Below are positions 49,645 to 61,800 of a stretch of DNA of 64,000 bases, piece after piece. A model generated the notes under the pieces. It was not told the DNA's origin, searched no databases, and saw only the letters and a list, made by a program, of their open reading frames with translations. The position numbers and the translations under genes were made by a program. The number at the start of each line of letters is the position of its first letter. Position 1 is the first letter of the stretch. Origin of the DNA: Ancylostoma caninum (Eukaryota > Nematoda > Chromadorea > Rhabditida > Ancylostomatidae); contig JBAJFG010000565.1 of NCBI GenBank assembly GCA_037903475.1, positions 372,001 through 436,000 on the forward strand. The letters are read 5' to 3'.

Positions 49645-52600
49645 TTAGAAGATCGACTCATAGCTTCGTATCGCTGGAAACGATGGACTTCGATCGAGTC
49701 TTTTTCGTGGAAGTGCGTTTAATGAGGCAAGGATTTCACTGAATGACGGACGATTCGTGTTCATGAAACTCCAGCAGCGCAACAGTAATTCCTGCAATAT
49801 GGGAACAATAATAGTCAGAACAGAACAAAACAAAAGAAGAGTAGTAAGTGAGAAAAGAGATGAAACTACACTTACTTTCACATCGGCGGCCGTGCTCAAA
49901 TTGTAAAGAGGCGCTTTCAAGCCGTTCCCAACCATCCAGATAATACGATCTGGACACTCTCCCGCAAAAGGAAACGAAGATGTCAGCAATTCAAACCAGA
50001 TCGTACTAAATTCGAAGAAATATAGGCAGAACGTACGCGGAAACAAAAACATAAGGGAGCAGAAAAGCTTTCGAAAATTTCCACAGATGGTTACATGAAA
50101 CAGAAGAAATAAGATTATTAATGGCCGTACAACAACGATCCTTTGTGTTTAAAAGGGAACGAAAATTCGAGTAAATTGCGAATATTTGGGACAAGCACAC
50201 AACTTTGGAAGAGAACACAAAAAATAGCCTAACAAAACGAGACTTATGTGTCGATAATTGTTCTCAGACTGCGCATAAACGTCAAATAACCAAACATGCT
50301 CTTAGCATAAACCATGGATAATTCTATGACTATAGAACCACGATCGAACACTACACAAGACAACCCTCCGATCCTTGGTGAAGATCGTAAACGTAAACTC
50401 TTCAAGAATAACCTTGCCCCAAAACGCTAATTCCAACCAAAAGTGGTCTCCCTTTCCTTCAGCTATCCCAGCTATCCCTCGAGATAATACTATGAAAATA
50501 GTGAAAAAGGATGGTAGCGCAAAAACATAACGTGAAATCAGGTAACGTTACATATTTGTAATAATACGCCTTGAAATCTCATACAATTAAATGAGTAAAA
50601 CAAAGTAAAATATACCAAAACCATACCTAAACGCAAAAACATCACTGCTCTCCGAAAATGGCAGCTCCCTCCAATCCTCACTCAGAGCACGGATAAGCTC
50701 TGGGGCCAGATAAGACAGCCAGTGCGATGGTGTTAAAATAGTGTGGTTTCTGGAAAAAAAGCGTAACCCATCGTACGTAATTGTAACTATCGTGAATTGT
50801 CAATAAGTCAGGGAAATAGCGAAAAAAAAACGCACCGATGCGGATGCCTGAGCCGTTTCATGCTGAACAGACCAAAGTCTGTGATGACGACTTTGTTTTT
50901 GCTTTCAATGAAAATGTTCTTCGAACGGAGATCTTTATGAATTATCTTCTTCTGATGAAGATATGAGACTCCCTGGAAATAAAATTTCATTTGAAAAGTC
51001 CAGTGGAGGAGAATATTACCCATTCAATAAAGATAATAAAAACAAAAATAAACCTTACCTGGCAAATCTGGGTTGCAATGACAAGTGCGGCTCCTACGTC
51101 TATGGGTTCACTTTTCTCGTGCAAAAGGTGATATAACGACGGTCCTTTGCAGTAGCTCATCACTATACCATATTTGTCGTTTTCGAGGCAGTAACCAAGG
51201 AACAAAACGATGTTGTCGTGCCGAGTATTCTGTAGGAATCAAAAAGTAATGTAAAGATGGTAAATTTTAGTAGCAAAGTACTGTAAGATGTAAGAAATAT
51301 GTTAAAATTCGGAAAACTGACCTTGTGTGCGGCAACCTCCGACTTGAACTCATCCAGTCGCCTAGATTCCTCGATGTGGTCCATGTTAAGGAACTTTATT
51401 GCCACGTCACCAAAATGGTAGCCCCGTTGGACCTGAATTCATTTCCTCAGTTCAGCATGGAAAACGACGTAGAAAAAGAAGAGAAATAGAAGAGAAAAGC
51501 ATATCTAGAGAAAAACAGTTAATGAAGTCATTATGTACGAAACTTACATAGCCAAATCGTCCTCGAACAACTGCGTTCTTGTCGAACTCGATCTTTTGGA
51601 ACGGTATTGAGACTTCATTCCAACTAGCCTGAAGCAATTCAGTTTAGAAATTAGCTCATAAAACGCAAGGAGGAAAGAAAATGGGTTAGTAGCTTCAATA
51701 GAAGAAGCGGCGTCGATAGAACATGCTAATGCTGGGTAGATGCAATGAGAAAATTACCACTTTGTGAGAAGAAAACGACAAAATCTCTTAGACCGTGGAA
51801 TTATAGCGAAAACTACGATCTTGATAGAAGGAAAGATCCAGCTACAATGGGAAAAAACTGCTAACCGGTTCATGTTTCTCAATGAAGAAAGGGGAATTAA
51901 TAAAAAGAAATTATCTAGTTAACAGTAAAGAACAGTACTGATTCTCACCTGCGCATTCGGACCCCGTATTGTACTCATGTTCCACCTATTCCTATCCCAT
52001 GTGTGACCACCCTGACTACCCACAGGTGATCGTCCGCCCATGGACCCGTCACTCGCACCAATTTCAGTCTGGAAAAAACGCATTATATGAATCATTGAAC
52101 GATGAAATCACAAGAAAAACAAACAGATGATAGAAAATGTTGTTTTCTGAGGTTGAAAAGTTGACCCTACCCCTCCACTGCCTGTCGAGTCAACAATCAC
52201 GGTGCCTTCACTGCCCTCTCCGTGTCTGGTGCTCAGCGAGGATGGTCCTTCACCAAAATCAGCATTGCTGCTTGACCATCCCGATGGTCTAACCTCACTG
52301 TCGCTAAATGCACGAAACCATAATAGCAATCAGCATACAAAAGCAATCCTACTTAGCCCTACATGCACTAAGAAACAAAGCTAAAACAAAATGAAGTGTT
52401 TCTTCCTGCTCCGCCTCACAATGCACGAAAATAGCAATCTTTTTGGATGTAATGAGTATCAATATAGAAGTAAAAGGTATCAGGTAGCTGCTCCTATTCG
52501 AACCAAATATCATTTGGCGATAAAATTAGAGCTAAGATGAGCTGAACGTGTTTTTTTTTCAAGTGGGTGTTACCCTCAAATATGACGAATCCATATTTAA

Positions 52601-55600
52601 AGACGGAAATGTAACAGAACAAAAAGAAACTAAACTTAGCACACCTCATGTCAGGCAGTACAATATCCGGCACTTCCGGTACCGCATCAGGGAACGTGAA
52701 TTTGCGTTCGCTGCTCCGTGATGGCGCAGTTGCTAGGGCATAAGGACTGCTCACGTGGCCAAGACCTAAAAAAGACTCTATGTACCACTCGCATTCGAAG
52801 AAGCCGAAACTGCTATGCCACTGCATTTCCAGCTTTCGGCTTTTAAATTTGAGAACAAGGAAGAAAGGCGCTACAACGTAGTGTTGGATAGGAATACGTG
52901 CATGGGTTGGATTGCTGCAGAGCTGAAGACATTAAAGACAAAGCAGAGGGAATTTTTATGGATTGCGGTATTTTACACTCTGAAGACGAAGCAGAGGGAT
53001 TTTTTATGGATTCTGGTACTTTACACTCCCACGAGAAACATTTCGTCAACGAAGAAAATGTGAGTTCAAAGCAAGCAGTGCATTTTTTGCATCTAAGAGA
53101 GGCCTATTGACGATTAATTCGTTTAGTTAGTTTCCCACAGTTTTGTGCCTTCACAGAAGATTTTTTTTCAGTTAGGGAATTTCATTTTCTAGTTTTTAAC
53201 TCAGTTTCACGTTGTGAGTCTCTAAATTTCTTCGCCGCACGGAAATTCTAGCTCCGGCTCTTACCATCCATGCCATGCGAAACCAACTTTAATGCATGTA
53301 CAAATTAACTCTTCTTTTTCCACTTACATACATCTACATACATTACCAGCTAAATGTGTTTCGATTTTTTGAGTTTTCAATGTGGACGGTTGACCTTAAA
53401 CACTGAAGATTCAAAAAATCCAAATATAGCGTTGCTTAACGTTGAATTAGTAAATACAATTTCGGCAACTGAAATAAGAACCACAATTCTTATGATTGCA
53501 ACATACATGGAACTACAAATGGCCGTGTGGAAGGGGCGGTGCCGCGGAGCGGCGCGGCACTCGAGTTCTCTGCTGCTGGCAGAAGCAGACAACCACAGCC
53601 AGCATGCAGAGCGCCTGTGTCTCTGCACAAAAGAGTCGCGCCGCGGCCCCATCCCTTGCACACGTCCGCTTGAAGTTCCCTGTAACAACCCCCCAAGCAG
53701 AACACCACACAATACCGTACGTTAGGACTTGTTGATAAATAGATGGAGTAAAATCAACGAAAGCATTGCGGGCTGAGGATGGAATGGTAAGGAATAGAGC
53801 TGGAGAGGAATAGAGCACAAGGCAAGCTCCTCAGGAACGTAAATCAAGGCTTCGGCAGACACCAAGTTGGTTGCTGAGTAGAGTTCGATGGTAGAAATGA
53901 AAAGCTGGGAAATAAAAACGAAGAATTCGCAACGGATTCGCAATTGAATGATAAGCGCAAAAAAAAAACGCTTAAAGAGGTCCACGTTTTGTGACACTCA
54001 AGACCTCTGTCGCTTTAATTACCTCAAAACACATAAAATCCAGCCAGAAACCGTCTGAACCCACCAAGGGGAAGAGCTGGTGTGCTCGGTGCAGAGCTGT
54101 TCGTCGACGACGAACTGTCACCGATCCCCATCGCAGAGTCAGGATATTGGAAAGCCGGTTCGTTCAATGATCGTGACATCGGAACTGCACTTTGAGGATC
54201 ATTCCAGATATCCTGAAATACCCACAGCTCAACGGTTAGTTGTAATACCTAGAGAAGTAGCTGAAAACTGACAACATTGCACTTGTGAATAACACATGGA
54301 CGTGAACAGCTGTGAGCTGGATCCAAATGATCTTGGCCGACACGAAAGCAGCTCGTTCAGCAAAAACTCGGTCACGCATTACACAAAAGGGCAGCAGTTT
54401 AAATTACAAAAAAGCCTATGGATCACGAGTAACGAAAAGCCGTCTCGTGCCGAAAACATGTCCGAATCCGCTCGAGGCCTAATCCGCCACACCATTAGAA
54501 ACATTTTCAAGGGGATTTCACAGTAACACTGGAACGTTGTGAACTGCACGTAATACACCCACGAATCATTCCATATTTGCTGGAATTTTCTTGTCATCCC
54601 TATCTTTTTAAACAACAAAGCAGTTCTAAACTGCAACCACAACAATGTAGTCTATGCCGCAAACATGTTGATTAAAAAGAATGCGTATGTCGAGGACGAT
54701 GACGACGACGACGACGACGCAAGCCGTTCAAGAATAGCCGAAACTTACCCCATTGTTTTGCTGGACGAGTTTGTCAAAAAGAATTCGCAAGTGTTCCGGC
54801 GTTAGCCCACATGAGTCTCCGATACGGCTTCGACAATGAGTATGTACCTTCCACCTGGAAAGTAAAATTATTAAGAGGGAAAGTGAGATGTCAATATAAT
54901 CATAAACAATAGTATAGCATGAAATGAAGCTGTTCGTCTTAGAACTCTTGAAAAGCTGACTTACTTGCACGAGCGACATTTTTCCCATGCGTGCAGAAAG
55001 CCGAAACCGAGAGGCCTTTGACAAAAATGACACACTGGAAAAGAAAACTTGACAAAATATAAACAGCAGACAGAATGATAGAAGAATAGACATCACAAGC
55101 ACTCATTCTAATGCCCGAGCAGACCAAAGTTAAAATTTCAAGAGGCATAAAACTCTTGTTAGCGCAACGGAGAGAAGTAATTGAATAACTAAAAACCTTC
55201 AGATCCCTAAACCTTCATAGATTTCAGTTCTAGCTATTTGGAAAAATTAAACTTCAACAACTTTACGGGGCAGGACGCTAGTTTCTACACGGTAGTTTTA
55301 TTTTGTTACCTCCCATCCTATGCCATCTCTGAGATCAGATTTTTAATCCTACAAGTGGAACTTTGAACATCTACTCCGACCACATCACAATTGCCCGTAT
55401 ATAAATAACTGAAAGAATACGATGATAGAATGGAATATAATAATTTGTATGGTATTCTAAAATGCATCTGTCTCCGAGTCTCATTTCAACCACTGTTTTT
55501 TGAGCTGTGAAGACTCTTTTCGCTGCCTTTATTCCATCAACTTTGTCGGAAACGGACTCCACAACTCAAGGAAACAAAATTTGCATGGTGTTTGAAAATG

Positions 55601-56213
55601 TAAGTCGTTTAAACAAGCCTGCACTATTTTTTCCGAAACCTAGAAACAAGTCTTACACTATGACAAGTTACACTTTACAATTACTTTGAAGAAAAGGCTC
55701 AGGATCAGAGAACGTTTCAATTCAGGTGAAGGGCAATGAGTGTAAGAAAAGCCCATTCTTTGAAAAAACTCACCCGATTCGCTGTTCAGGCGGAATTTCG
55801 TCGTCTTCGTCCATTTGTGTGGGATAGCGTGGACGAGTCTTGATGGTTTGGGTGACTTTTGCACACCTAAATGATGAGTAATTTAGGCAAACGGGACTAC
55901 AAAATAATGATATATCTTACGAAAGATTGTTGAAATTGGAACTAAACCTAACTAATTCGGTCATGGTAAAATGAAAGCAGATAAAAACAAAAAGAAAACA
56001 AAAATTTAAGAGCGAAGAAAAAGACACCCACCAAACTGCATACTGGTGGACTGAACAACTCGGCTACTCGCACCCAGGGTTGGTGTTGATTGCGTACTTC
56101 CACAGCCAATAGGTGACGGAGGAGAAAGAGTGTGAGCACGATGTGCGACACCAGCAGTACCAAATGAAGACACGGAAACCGCCAGCGAGCCGCCGCTACC
56201 AGATGCGCTTCGA
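49645..56213 (-). CDS. ksr: Kinase suppressor of Ras (KSR), 5' end unresolved
   Basis: Fifteen exons in minus order: 56213-56032, 55866-55774, 55034-54965, 54854-54749, 54212-54065, 52765-52645, 52303-52171, 52068-51949, 51628-51548, 51432-51322, 51229-51059, 50972-50836, 50749-50627, 50005-49876 and 49791-49645 (TAA). They join in phase for about 624 residues. A Ser/Thr-rich stretch comes first, then the C1-type zinc domain (IPHKWTKT..., [26 protein letters not shown]). Next is an ERK-docking FTFP in [11 protein letters not shown]. The pseudokinase domain ends the protein: [64 protein letters not shown]. The HKDLRSKN and WLSYLAPE motifs separate KSR from Raf. It scaffolds Raf, MEK and ERK in Ras signalling. 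The first exon found starts in mid-codon, so the N-terminal CA1-type region must lie above 56213. I cannot say whether it is the ksr-1 or ksr-2 orthologue. Confidence 0.93.
52922..53035 (+). repeat. Direct duplication inside a ksr intron
   Basis: A block ending AAAGCAGAGGGAATTTTTAT, GGATTGCGGTATTTTACACTC is followed at once by a near copy (GAAGCAGAGGGATTTTTTAT, GGATTCTGGTACTTTACACTC). Two units of about 50 bases. Confidence 0.8.
53515..53680. other. G+C-rich island in the 1.3-kb ksr intron
   Basis: Intron 52766-54064 is largely A/T-rich except for this block (GCGGTGCCGCGGAGCGGCGC and onward). Open frames exist on both strands because stops are rare in such sequence. It may be a repeat insertion; no ends are visible. 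Confidence 0.4.
54692..54720. repeat. GAC trinucleotide microsatellite
   Basis: GACGATGACGACGACGACGA-type run inside a ksr intron. Confidence 0.9.
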
Positions 56214-56472
56214 CTAAAATTGACACCAATATGGCAATGTTGGTGAAAAATACTAAAAATATGTGTTTAAAAACAGTATACTAAAGCAATTACACGTTAA
56301 TCAATACAGTTCAATAAAGTTTACGTAAATATGATGCTGTCCTGGTATGTTTACTTTCCGAAAAGGACATTCATGTGAAAACAGGTGGCAGAGCCACAAA
56401 GAACGCTAGGAGAATGAACAAATCACACTCCTGACCTAGTTTGTGGAGCTAGAGGAGATTACAAACTCACCT

Positions 56473-56850
56473 GATCTCTACTTTAGGTTGACGTTATCGC
56501 TCTTACTTGGTAGGTTGTTATGAATTATAATTTTAATCCGTAATTTGTACCAGTCGTGAAATGAGACACATTAACTTCCATATTTGACGCATTATCCTCA
56601 ACCATGTTCACCAAATGACACTTCATTCAAGAACCAGTGGGTGGAGCTGGCAGTTGTCCGTCACAGCTGTCGAATTTCGCCTAGTGGGCTACACCGATCT
56701 CTACTTTAGGTTATCGCTCTTACTTGGTAGGTTATTATGAATTATAATTTTAATCCGTAATTTGTACCAGTACGTGGAACGGAAACACATTAACTTCTAT
56801 ATTTGACGCATTACCTTCAACCATGTTCACCAGATGACACATCATTCAAA
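56473..56850 (+). repeat. Direct repeat, two copies about 224 bp apart
   Basis: GATCTCTACTTTAGGTT at 56473 and again at 56696 each start about 150 bases of near-identical sequence, including GAATTATAATTTTAATCCGT and CCATGTTCACCARATGACAC. The copies differ by small indels (GACG after GGTT is only in the first). Confidence 0.85.
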
Positions 56851-57739
56851 CACAAAAACTATAAATAAATAGCAATCTGTCGCAGAAAACACGCCGATCA
56901 GCAGCCCAATAATGATTTTTAGCGAAATATACAAGTTTATGATGAGTTCCCTACGAATAGTAGCCGTAAGGCATCCGGGAGTGATCTTGAAAGGTCAAGA
57001 CCAAACCATTTTTTATGGCAATAAAACATCAATATGGAGCATCTGCGTTCGGGAGGTGTGAAGATCACACCAAGGCGATGATGAATTGACATCGCATTGA
57101 TGTGATTATCTAACACGTCCCAAGAGTTATAATTGCACTTTATAATTTGCGGAAAAAATTGCGTGAAACATAAGTTCCCATTCAAAATATGAAACACTGC
57201 CTAATCGATGCTTTGAAAACAATACCAGCACAGTAACAGTCACCCTTGTTTATGGCAGATGAAAGTTCACTGGGTCGCCTGGACACCGAAAGCGCCAAAA
57301 GACAGTCAAGCCCGCAGAATCGTAGCACAAGTAGCAACACCTCAAGGAGATTTGTACAAAAAAAAGACATTTCTGTAGCATATGCGAAGGAAGTGATGAC
57401 TAAGTGGCAAATGTAAATCACGTGAAGTCGGAATAAGTGCCATAAAAAACAGGCTAGCCCATGAACACGCAGAAAAAAAAGATGTGCACTTTCGGGAACC
57501 CTCCTTGCAGCAAAATATCGAGCCGGCAAAAAGTATTGTGTATGAGAGAACAGTTTTGATCCTGGGCTACATCAACAGCAGAAAAACCCTTGAACATTCC
57601 AAAAAAATACATGTAACTTCATGAAATGGTTGAGCTTAATAGGAAGGGTAGATGAAGTTAGATTAAGAACGTTGTATCCACTTTCCATTACTATTAGGTA
57701 AAAAATACGATGTTTATTGATTCTCCCTCTTCAAGAATT

Positions 57740-58620
57740 TGGACACCCGGACAAACTTTCGGAACTTCCGCGGAGCTTGCCGATTTTTGGAACTGCCGCG
57801 GAGTCTGATTTACTATTGGAGCCCGATTTTCGGAACATCCGCGTAAATATGACGTCACTCGTCGATGTTTTTGGAAGTTACTCGCAAGTTCTGCGGAAGT
57901 TCCGAGTGGCGACGCAGAGAAGAAAGTAGCTTCGGAACTTCCGCGGAGCTTGCCGATTTTCGGAACTGCCGCGGAGCTTCGAGACAGATTGAATGATCCA
58001 AGAAACTAACATATCAAATGGCATATTTTCGTCCAATTTTCATAGTGGTATGTTCTTGCTTGACTTCATCTAGTCATATAGGAAGCCCTGATAAAATGCG
58101 AAAAATTTTCCGCTATTTTTTCCATAAATTCACTTCGGAATACCCCAATGATGACATCTGTAATGTCGAATTTCGTGTCAGATAAATGTACCCCTGGGAT
58201 TATTCCCATAAACACGAAAATTTGACAGATTTTTATCAAAGAGGAATTTTTCCATGTTATCATTAAAGTTGAAACGTGATGCAGATACGAAGCACAGTCA
58301 GAGGGCAAACCAGCTTGAGGCTCATCTTCATCAAACGAAAGCAATTTGCTGTAACGGTAGCTAAGCTATGGTGCTAGGTGGTGCAACAACTTTTGGTGGG
58401 ATTGATGATCCTACGATTTTTGGCATCGGAACGCGCGGAGGTGTCCATCACCACGTGGGTCGATTTTATCCTATTATTCGAGTTATGGATGAGCTCATAA
58501 TGGGCGAATTACGTTACCCTTGTTCGATTTTGGAACTTCCGCGGAGCCAGTTCGGAGCTTCCGTCGGGTCACCTGCGGAAGTTCCGAACAAGCTTCGCGA
58601 AAGTTCCAAAAGTTGGTCTG
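57740..58620. repeat. Cluster of GGAACTTCCGCGGA palindromic motifs
   Basis: CGGAACTTCCGCGGAGC or a close variant occurs near 57757, 57793, 57828, 57933, 57961 and 58530, and in the opposite sense (CGGAAGTTCCGA) near 57890 and 58575. The full palindrome would be GGAACTTCCGCGGAAGTTCC. Spacing is irregular, so this is not a simple tandem repeat. Confidence 0.75.
58066..58344 (-). CDS. Unrecognised open frame, possible exon
   Basis: 92 open codons beginning LSFDEDEPQAGLPSDCASYL and ending HFIRASYMTR. A CCGTTACAG acceptor stands just before it and a GTACAT donor could end it after MGIIPG. Codon use looks more protein-like than its surroundings. It could be a 5' exon of ksr (same strand, 2 kb upstream), but the phase does not obviously fit the first known ksr exon. 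No family recognised. Confidence 0.25.
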   Translation of the reverse strand: MLSFDEDEPQAGLPSDCASYLHHVSTLMITWKNSSLIKICQIFVFMGIIPGVHLSDTKFDITDVIIGVFRSEFMEKIAENFSHFIRASYMTR

Positions 58621-59690
58621 GGCAAGAATTAGGAAAAGGTAAGAGTTGCTCAAACGCGTACTTTCAGCGCACAAGCACAGGAAAAACTGCCTAATACCTT
58701 CCGTTGCAGAAAGATGAAACTAAAGGAATCGAATGTCACGTTCTCTTCACACGCCTAAACGAATAGCCATTTCACAGCGCTCTTTATGAACACAATTAAA
58801 CTCATCACTCAAAGGGCAACAGCAAAATCCGTCAGTTTTGCAGACTTTGCATAATCTTTAGAACGAATGGGCGGAAAAACGAGGGAGCATAGGCAGCTAA
58901 TGCAAAGGAGCTTCGTAAAAACTTATCAAAACACAATATGCTCAATTTTATTTTAAAGAAGAATACGAATACAGCATGTCACCTTGGAAAAAAGGACCCT
59001 TTAAAATATCGTTGTGCGTTGGAATGTGAAAGAAAACACAGTTTTGACGGCAGAAAGGTGTCAAGAGGCAACGCACTAAACGTCATTGACGATGGGCGCT
59101 GGGAATAAAAACTTTGTTGTCAAGACCACACTCATATTTCGAAATCAAATATGATAAAAATGAACTTGAACGCGATGAAAATCTCTCATCCTGCTCCGAA
59201 AAATAACAAGGGAGCCCGTGAGCTACAACGAGCAGCAAATTGAAGTATTTTCCTCCAAAAAAGATATATAAGTGATAAGCAAGTAATATAACAGGTAACA
59301 GAAACCTCTTCGCCTGAGTATCAGCGATGCGACAGCTTTTAGTACTGGATGGACAACCCAGAAAGGTGCTCGAACTCCTTGCTTGTGTTTTTCTTCTCAT
59401 AAGTTGTATTTTGCGACTGTGGAGCGTTATACCTAGAAAGGGCGGTGCAGCCCAGCTCTGTGATTGGTCAATTCATCAAACTGTTCAATCACAGAGCTCG
59501 GTCGCGGAGCCCATCCAGGTACAGTGCTTCACATCGTGTTTTGCTGCCGATTTTGTTGGATATGATGTTATACACTACGCAAAAGAAGTAAAGGGACCAA
59601 AGTTTACTTCATTCTCCGTGGAGTAACTTAGAGCACTGACTTAAACGAAGATTCGCAATAAGAACCGTAAAAAATCAAAAGAAACAACAA

Positions 59691-60158
59691 ATGTCGTTAT
59701 ACCAGCATAAATCCTGGAGACGGCACATAGTTCCCAGAGTACAGCACAGAGTACACGACTTCAACACAATAGCATACAAGCAAAATGTTTCGAAATCTTT
59801 TTTTCCTACAGAAACTGGTTTAGGTTTTCTAATCGTTGCATCATATAGAGAATCGCTGCAGTGGAAAAACTCTTTAGCGATGTTGTTGTTTCCATTCATA
59901 ATAAAGATTAATAGAGAGGCATCCTACGTGCATTTATTCATAAACAGTTATGTTAATAACTATAATACCGATGGAATATGTGTGCTACGTGCATTTCCGC
60001 ATAAGTTGGGCTTTTGTCAGGAGTCAAATGCCTCGTTTCTGGAGGGAGAAGTGATATCAACAGTTTCCAACATAGTGTTGTACAAAAACAAAACCTCGGT
60101 ATCATGTCAATCTATAACCCAATGGATGATGAGTCACGATTTGCAGCTGAATCGCTAG
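59691..60158 (+). CDS. Unrecognised 155-codon open frame
   Basis: One of the longest uninterrupted frames in the right part of the window. Its product has no domain I know, no signal peptide and unremarkable composition. There is no convincing splice context or neighbour on this strand. It may be chance or a worn repeat. Confidence 0.15.
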   Translation: MSLYQHKSWRRHIVPRVQHRVHDFNTIAYKQNVSKSFFPTETGLGFLIVASYRESLQWKNSLAMLLFPFIIKINREASYVHLFINSYVNNYNTDGICVLRAFPHKLGFCQESNASFLEGEVISTVSNIVLYKNKTSVSCQSITQWMMSHDLQLNR

Positions 60159-61083
60159 CTGCAGAGTTAACAGAGTGAAAATATAACAAGCTGAGTTTGA
60201 TCAATTCTTTAAATTTATTCAATATGGAGTTGACCCACTGGCGACCAAAGCGTTTTTTTTTTCGTTCTTCAGGAATTTGACAAATTTTCCATTATTACCA
60301 TGATCTCAATTATTCGTATTTCGCCTAGAAAGTATACGGCAATATTTTTATGGAATATGGGTTTCCTTTGAAAAAAAATAGAAACCTCAAAAAGTAAGTA
60401 GGCCTCTATTCACTGTAGAAACTGACTTTAGAAAAACCGAATTTGATGCTAATCTATGGGGAATTTCCAGAATTTCTTTTCCAGAGATGATGACTACTAA
60501 GAGAACCTAAATATGCCACCAAGTCAACCACCTAGATGACTACCCAAAAAATTGACGAGAACTGAAGGGCTGAAGATAGAATGAGGATGAGACCAGATCC
60601 AGAAAAATTTACTTATATCATGATAGAACATTGTATTGGATTAAAAATACCAGAAAAATCGCCCCCGTTCAGCAAACAGTACGCCAAATCGACACAGAGA
60701 CAGGATTGACTCATTCACCTTTTTCGACTCTCCTCTTCGCCATCGAAAATCGACAGCACAGACCGGTGCCAGAATTTCATCGCAACAGCTTTGATCCAGT
60801 GATGCAGATCATGTTTCACATAGAATCTTTCCGGTGTACAAGTATCGGAAATAGTCATTGTTGGACGTGGGGGAAGAGCGGCAGCACTCACTGATGTCAG
60901 CCGCCCAGAAGTAGTGCACAGCGTTGTGTGTTACTGCTGCCGACAGTAGAACAGAGGATGACAACAATCCAGGCCGACACACGCGTGCGTGGCTGTCCGC
61001 CATCCCCTCCCCTCTATAAACACTATCCTTGCACGTAACAGGCTAAGTTTAGCTCAAACACCTGCACCTAAACATACTATTCA

Positions 61084-61800
61084 CATGTCTAGCTCCCTAC
61101 ATCGAAATAAATACCATAAGCTGCCCTCAACTGAAGCCGTATTAGTTTTGGCAACAACATGAACCTCAAGGCCAACAAAATGAAAATTAACAAACACGTC
61201 TGAGATACTCTCTGGATTTACACCGAGAAAACATTCAGTCACGCCTGATACCGGTTTTCCTTTCTTTTCCAACAGTATGGATGTGTTTCGTTGCCGACAA
61301 ATTAGTGACCACCATTTTTACGTAATAATTACAAAATGGTGGACAAAACTGGGAAAATTTTGAAGTATAAACCAATGAGTTTTCACAGAAGTTATTCAAA
61401 ATTTTACTAATAAACGTTCAATCAGAATTAAAAAAGCTGGCACAACGGCAAAATCTCAGTATTTCAGAATTTTCGAATCCAAAGTGACTCTACATATTAG
61501 CGCTCATTGTGAAACAGAGGGTAGACTGAACCTCAGCACTGTGTGAATTCGTTTTTTCTCTCCCTTTCATTGTGCGCTTTTGTAGTTAGAATCTCACCTG
61601 TCGAATCGTCTTTGAGATTTTCTGCGTCGAAAAAATATTGGCGATGTGCCAAAAATGATGGTAAACATAAAGGGTTTCGAAGCCGACTGAAACCCTAAGT
61701 ATTTGAAGGGCTTTCAGGGTAGGGGTATTTTCGTCTGGAGGGAAGACCAAATATGTTGATACCTCGGAGTCCGATTTCAGGTGAGAATTTGCTTTCAACG
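61084..61800 (-). CDS. Possible last two exons of an unknown gene
   Basis: A block ending at a good GTGAGA donor near 61600 (…YLVFPPDENTPTLKALQ…KISKTIRQ) and a block from about 61290 to a TAG at 61084 (KGKPVSGVTECFLGVNPESI…WYLFRCRELDM) would join in phase. The acceptor between them (GGAAAAG) is poor. No family recognised. Confidence 0.2.

Noticed and set aside
53377..53818. Several long frames on both strands in the ksr intron at 53.5 kb
   Set aside because: They coincide with a G+C-rich island; none resembles a protein and the surrounding exons join without them.
55371..55562. Minus-strand frame in a ksr intron ([17 protein letters not shown]...)
   Set aside because: Looks protein-like, but the flanking C1-domain exons join in phase without it and split a zinc domain that must be continuous.
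57740..58620. Heat-shock elements in the GGAACTTCC cluster
   Set aside because: Heat-shock elements need GAA and TTC separated by two bases; here the spacing is one, so the match fails.
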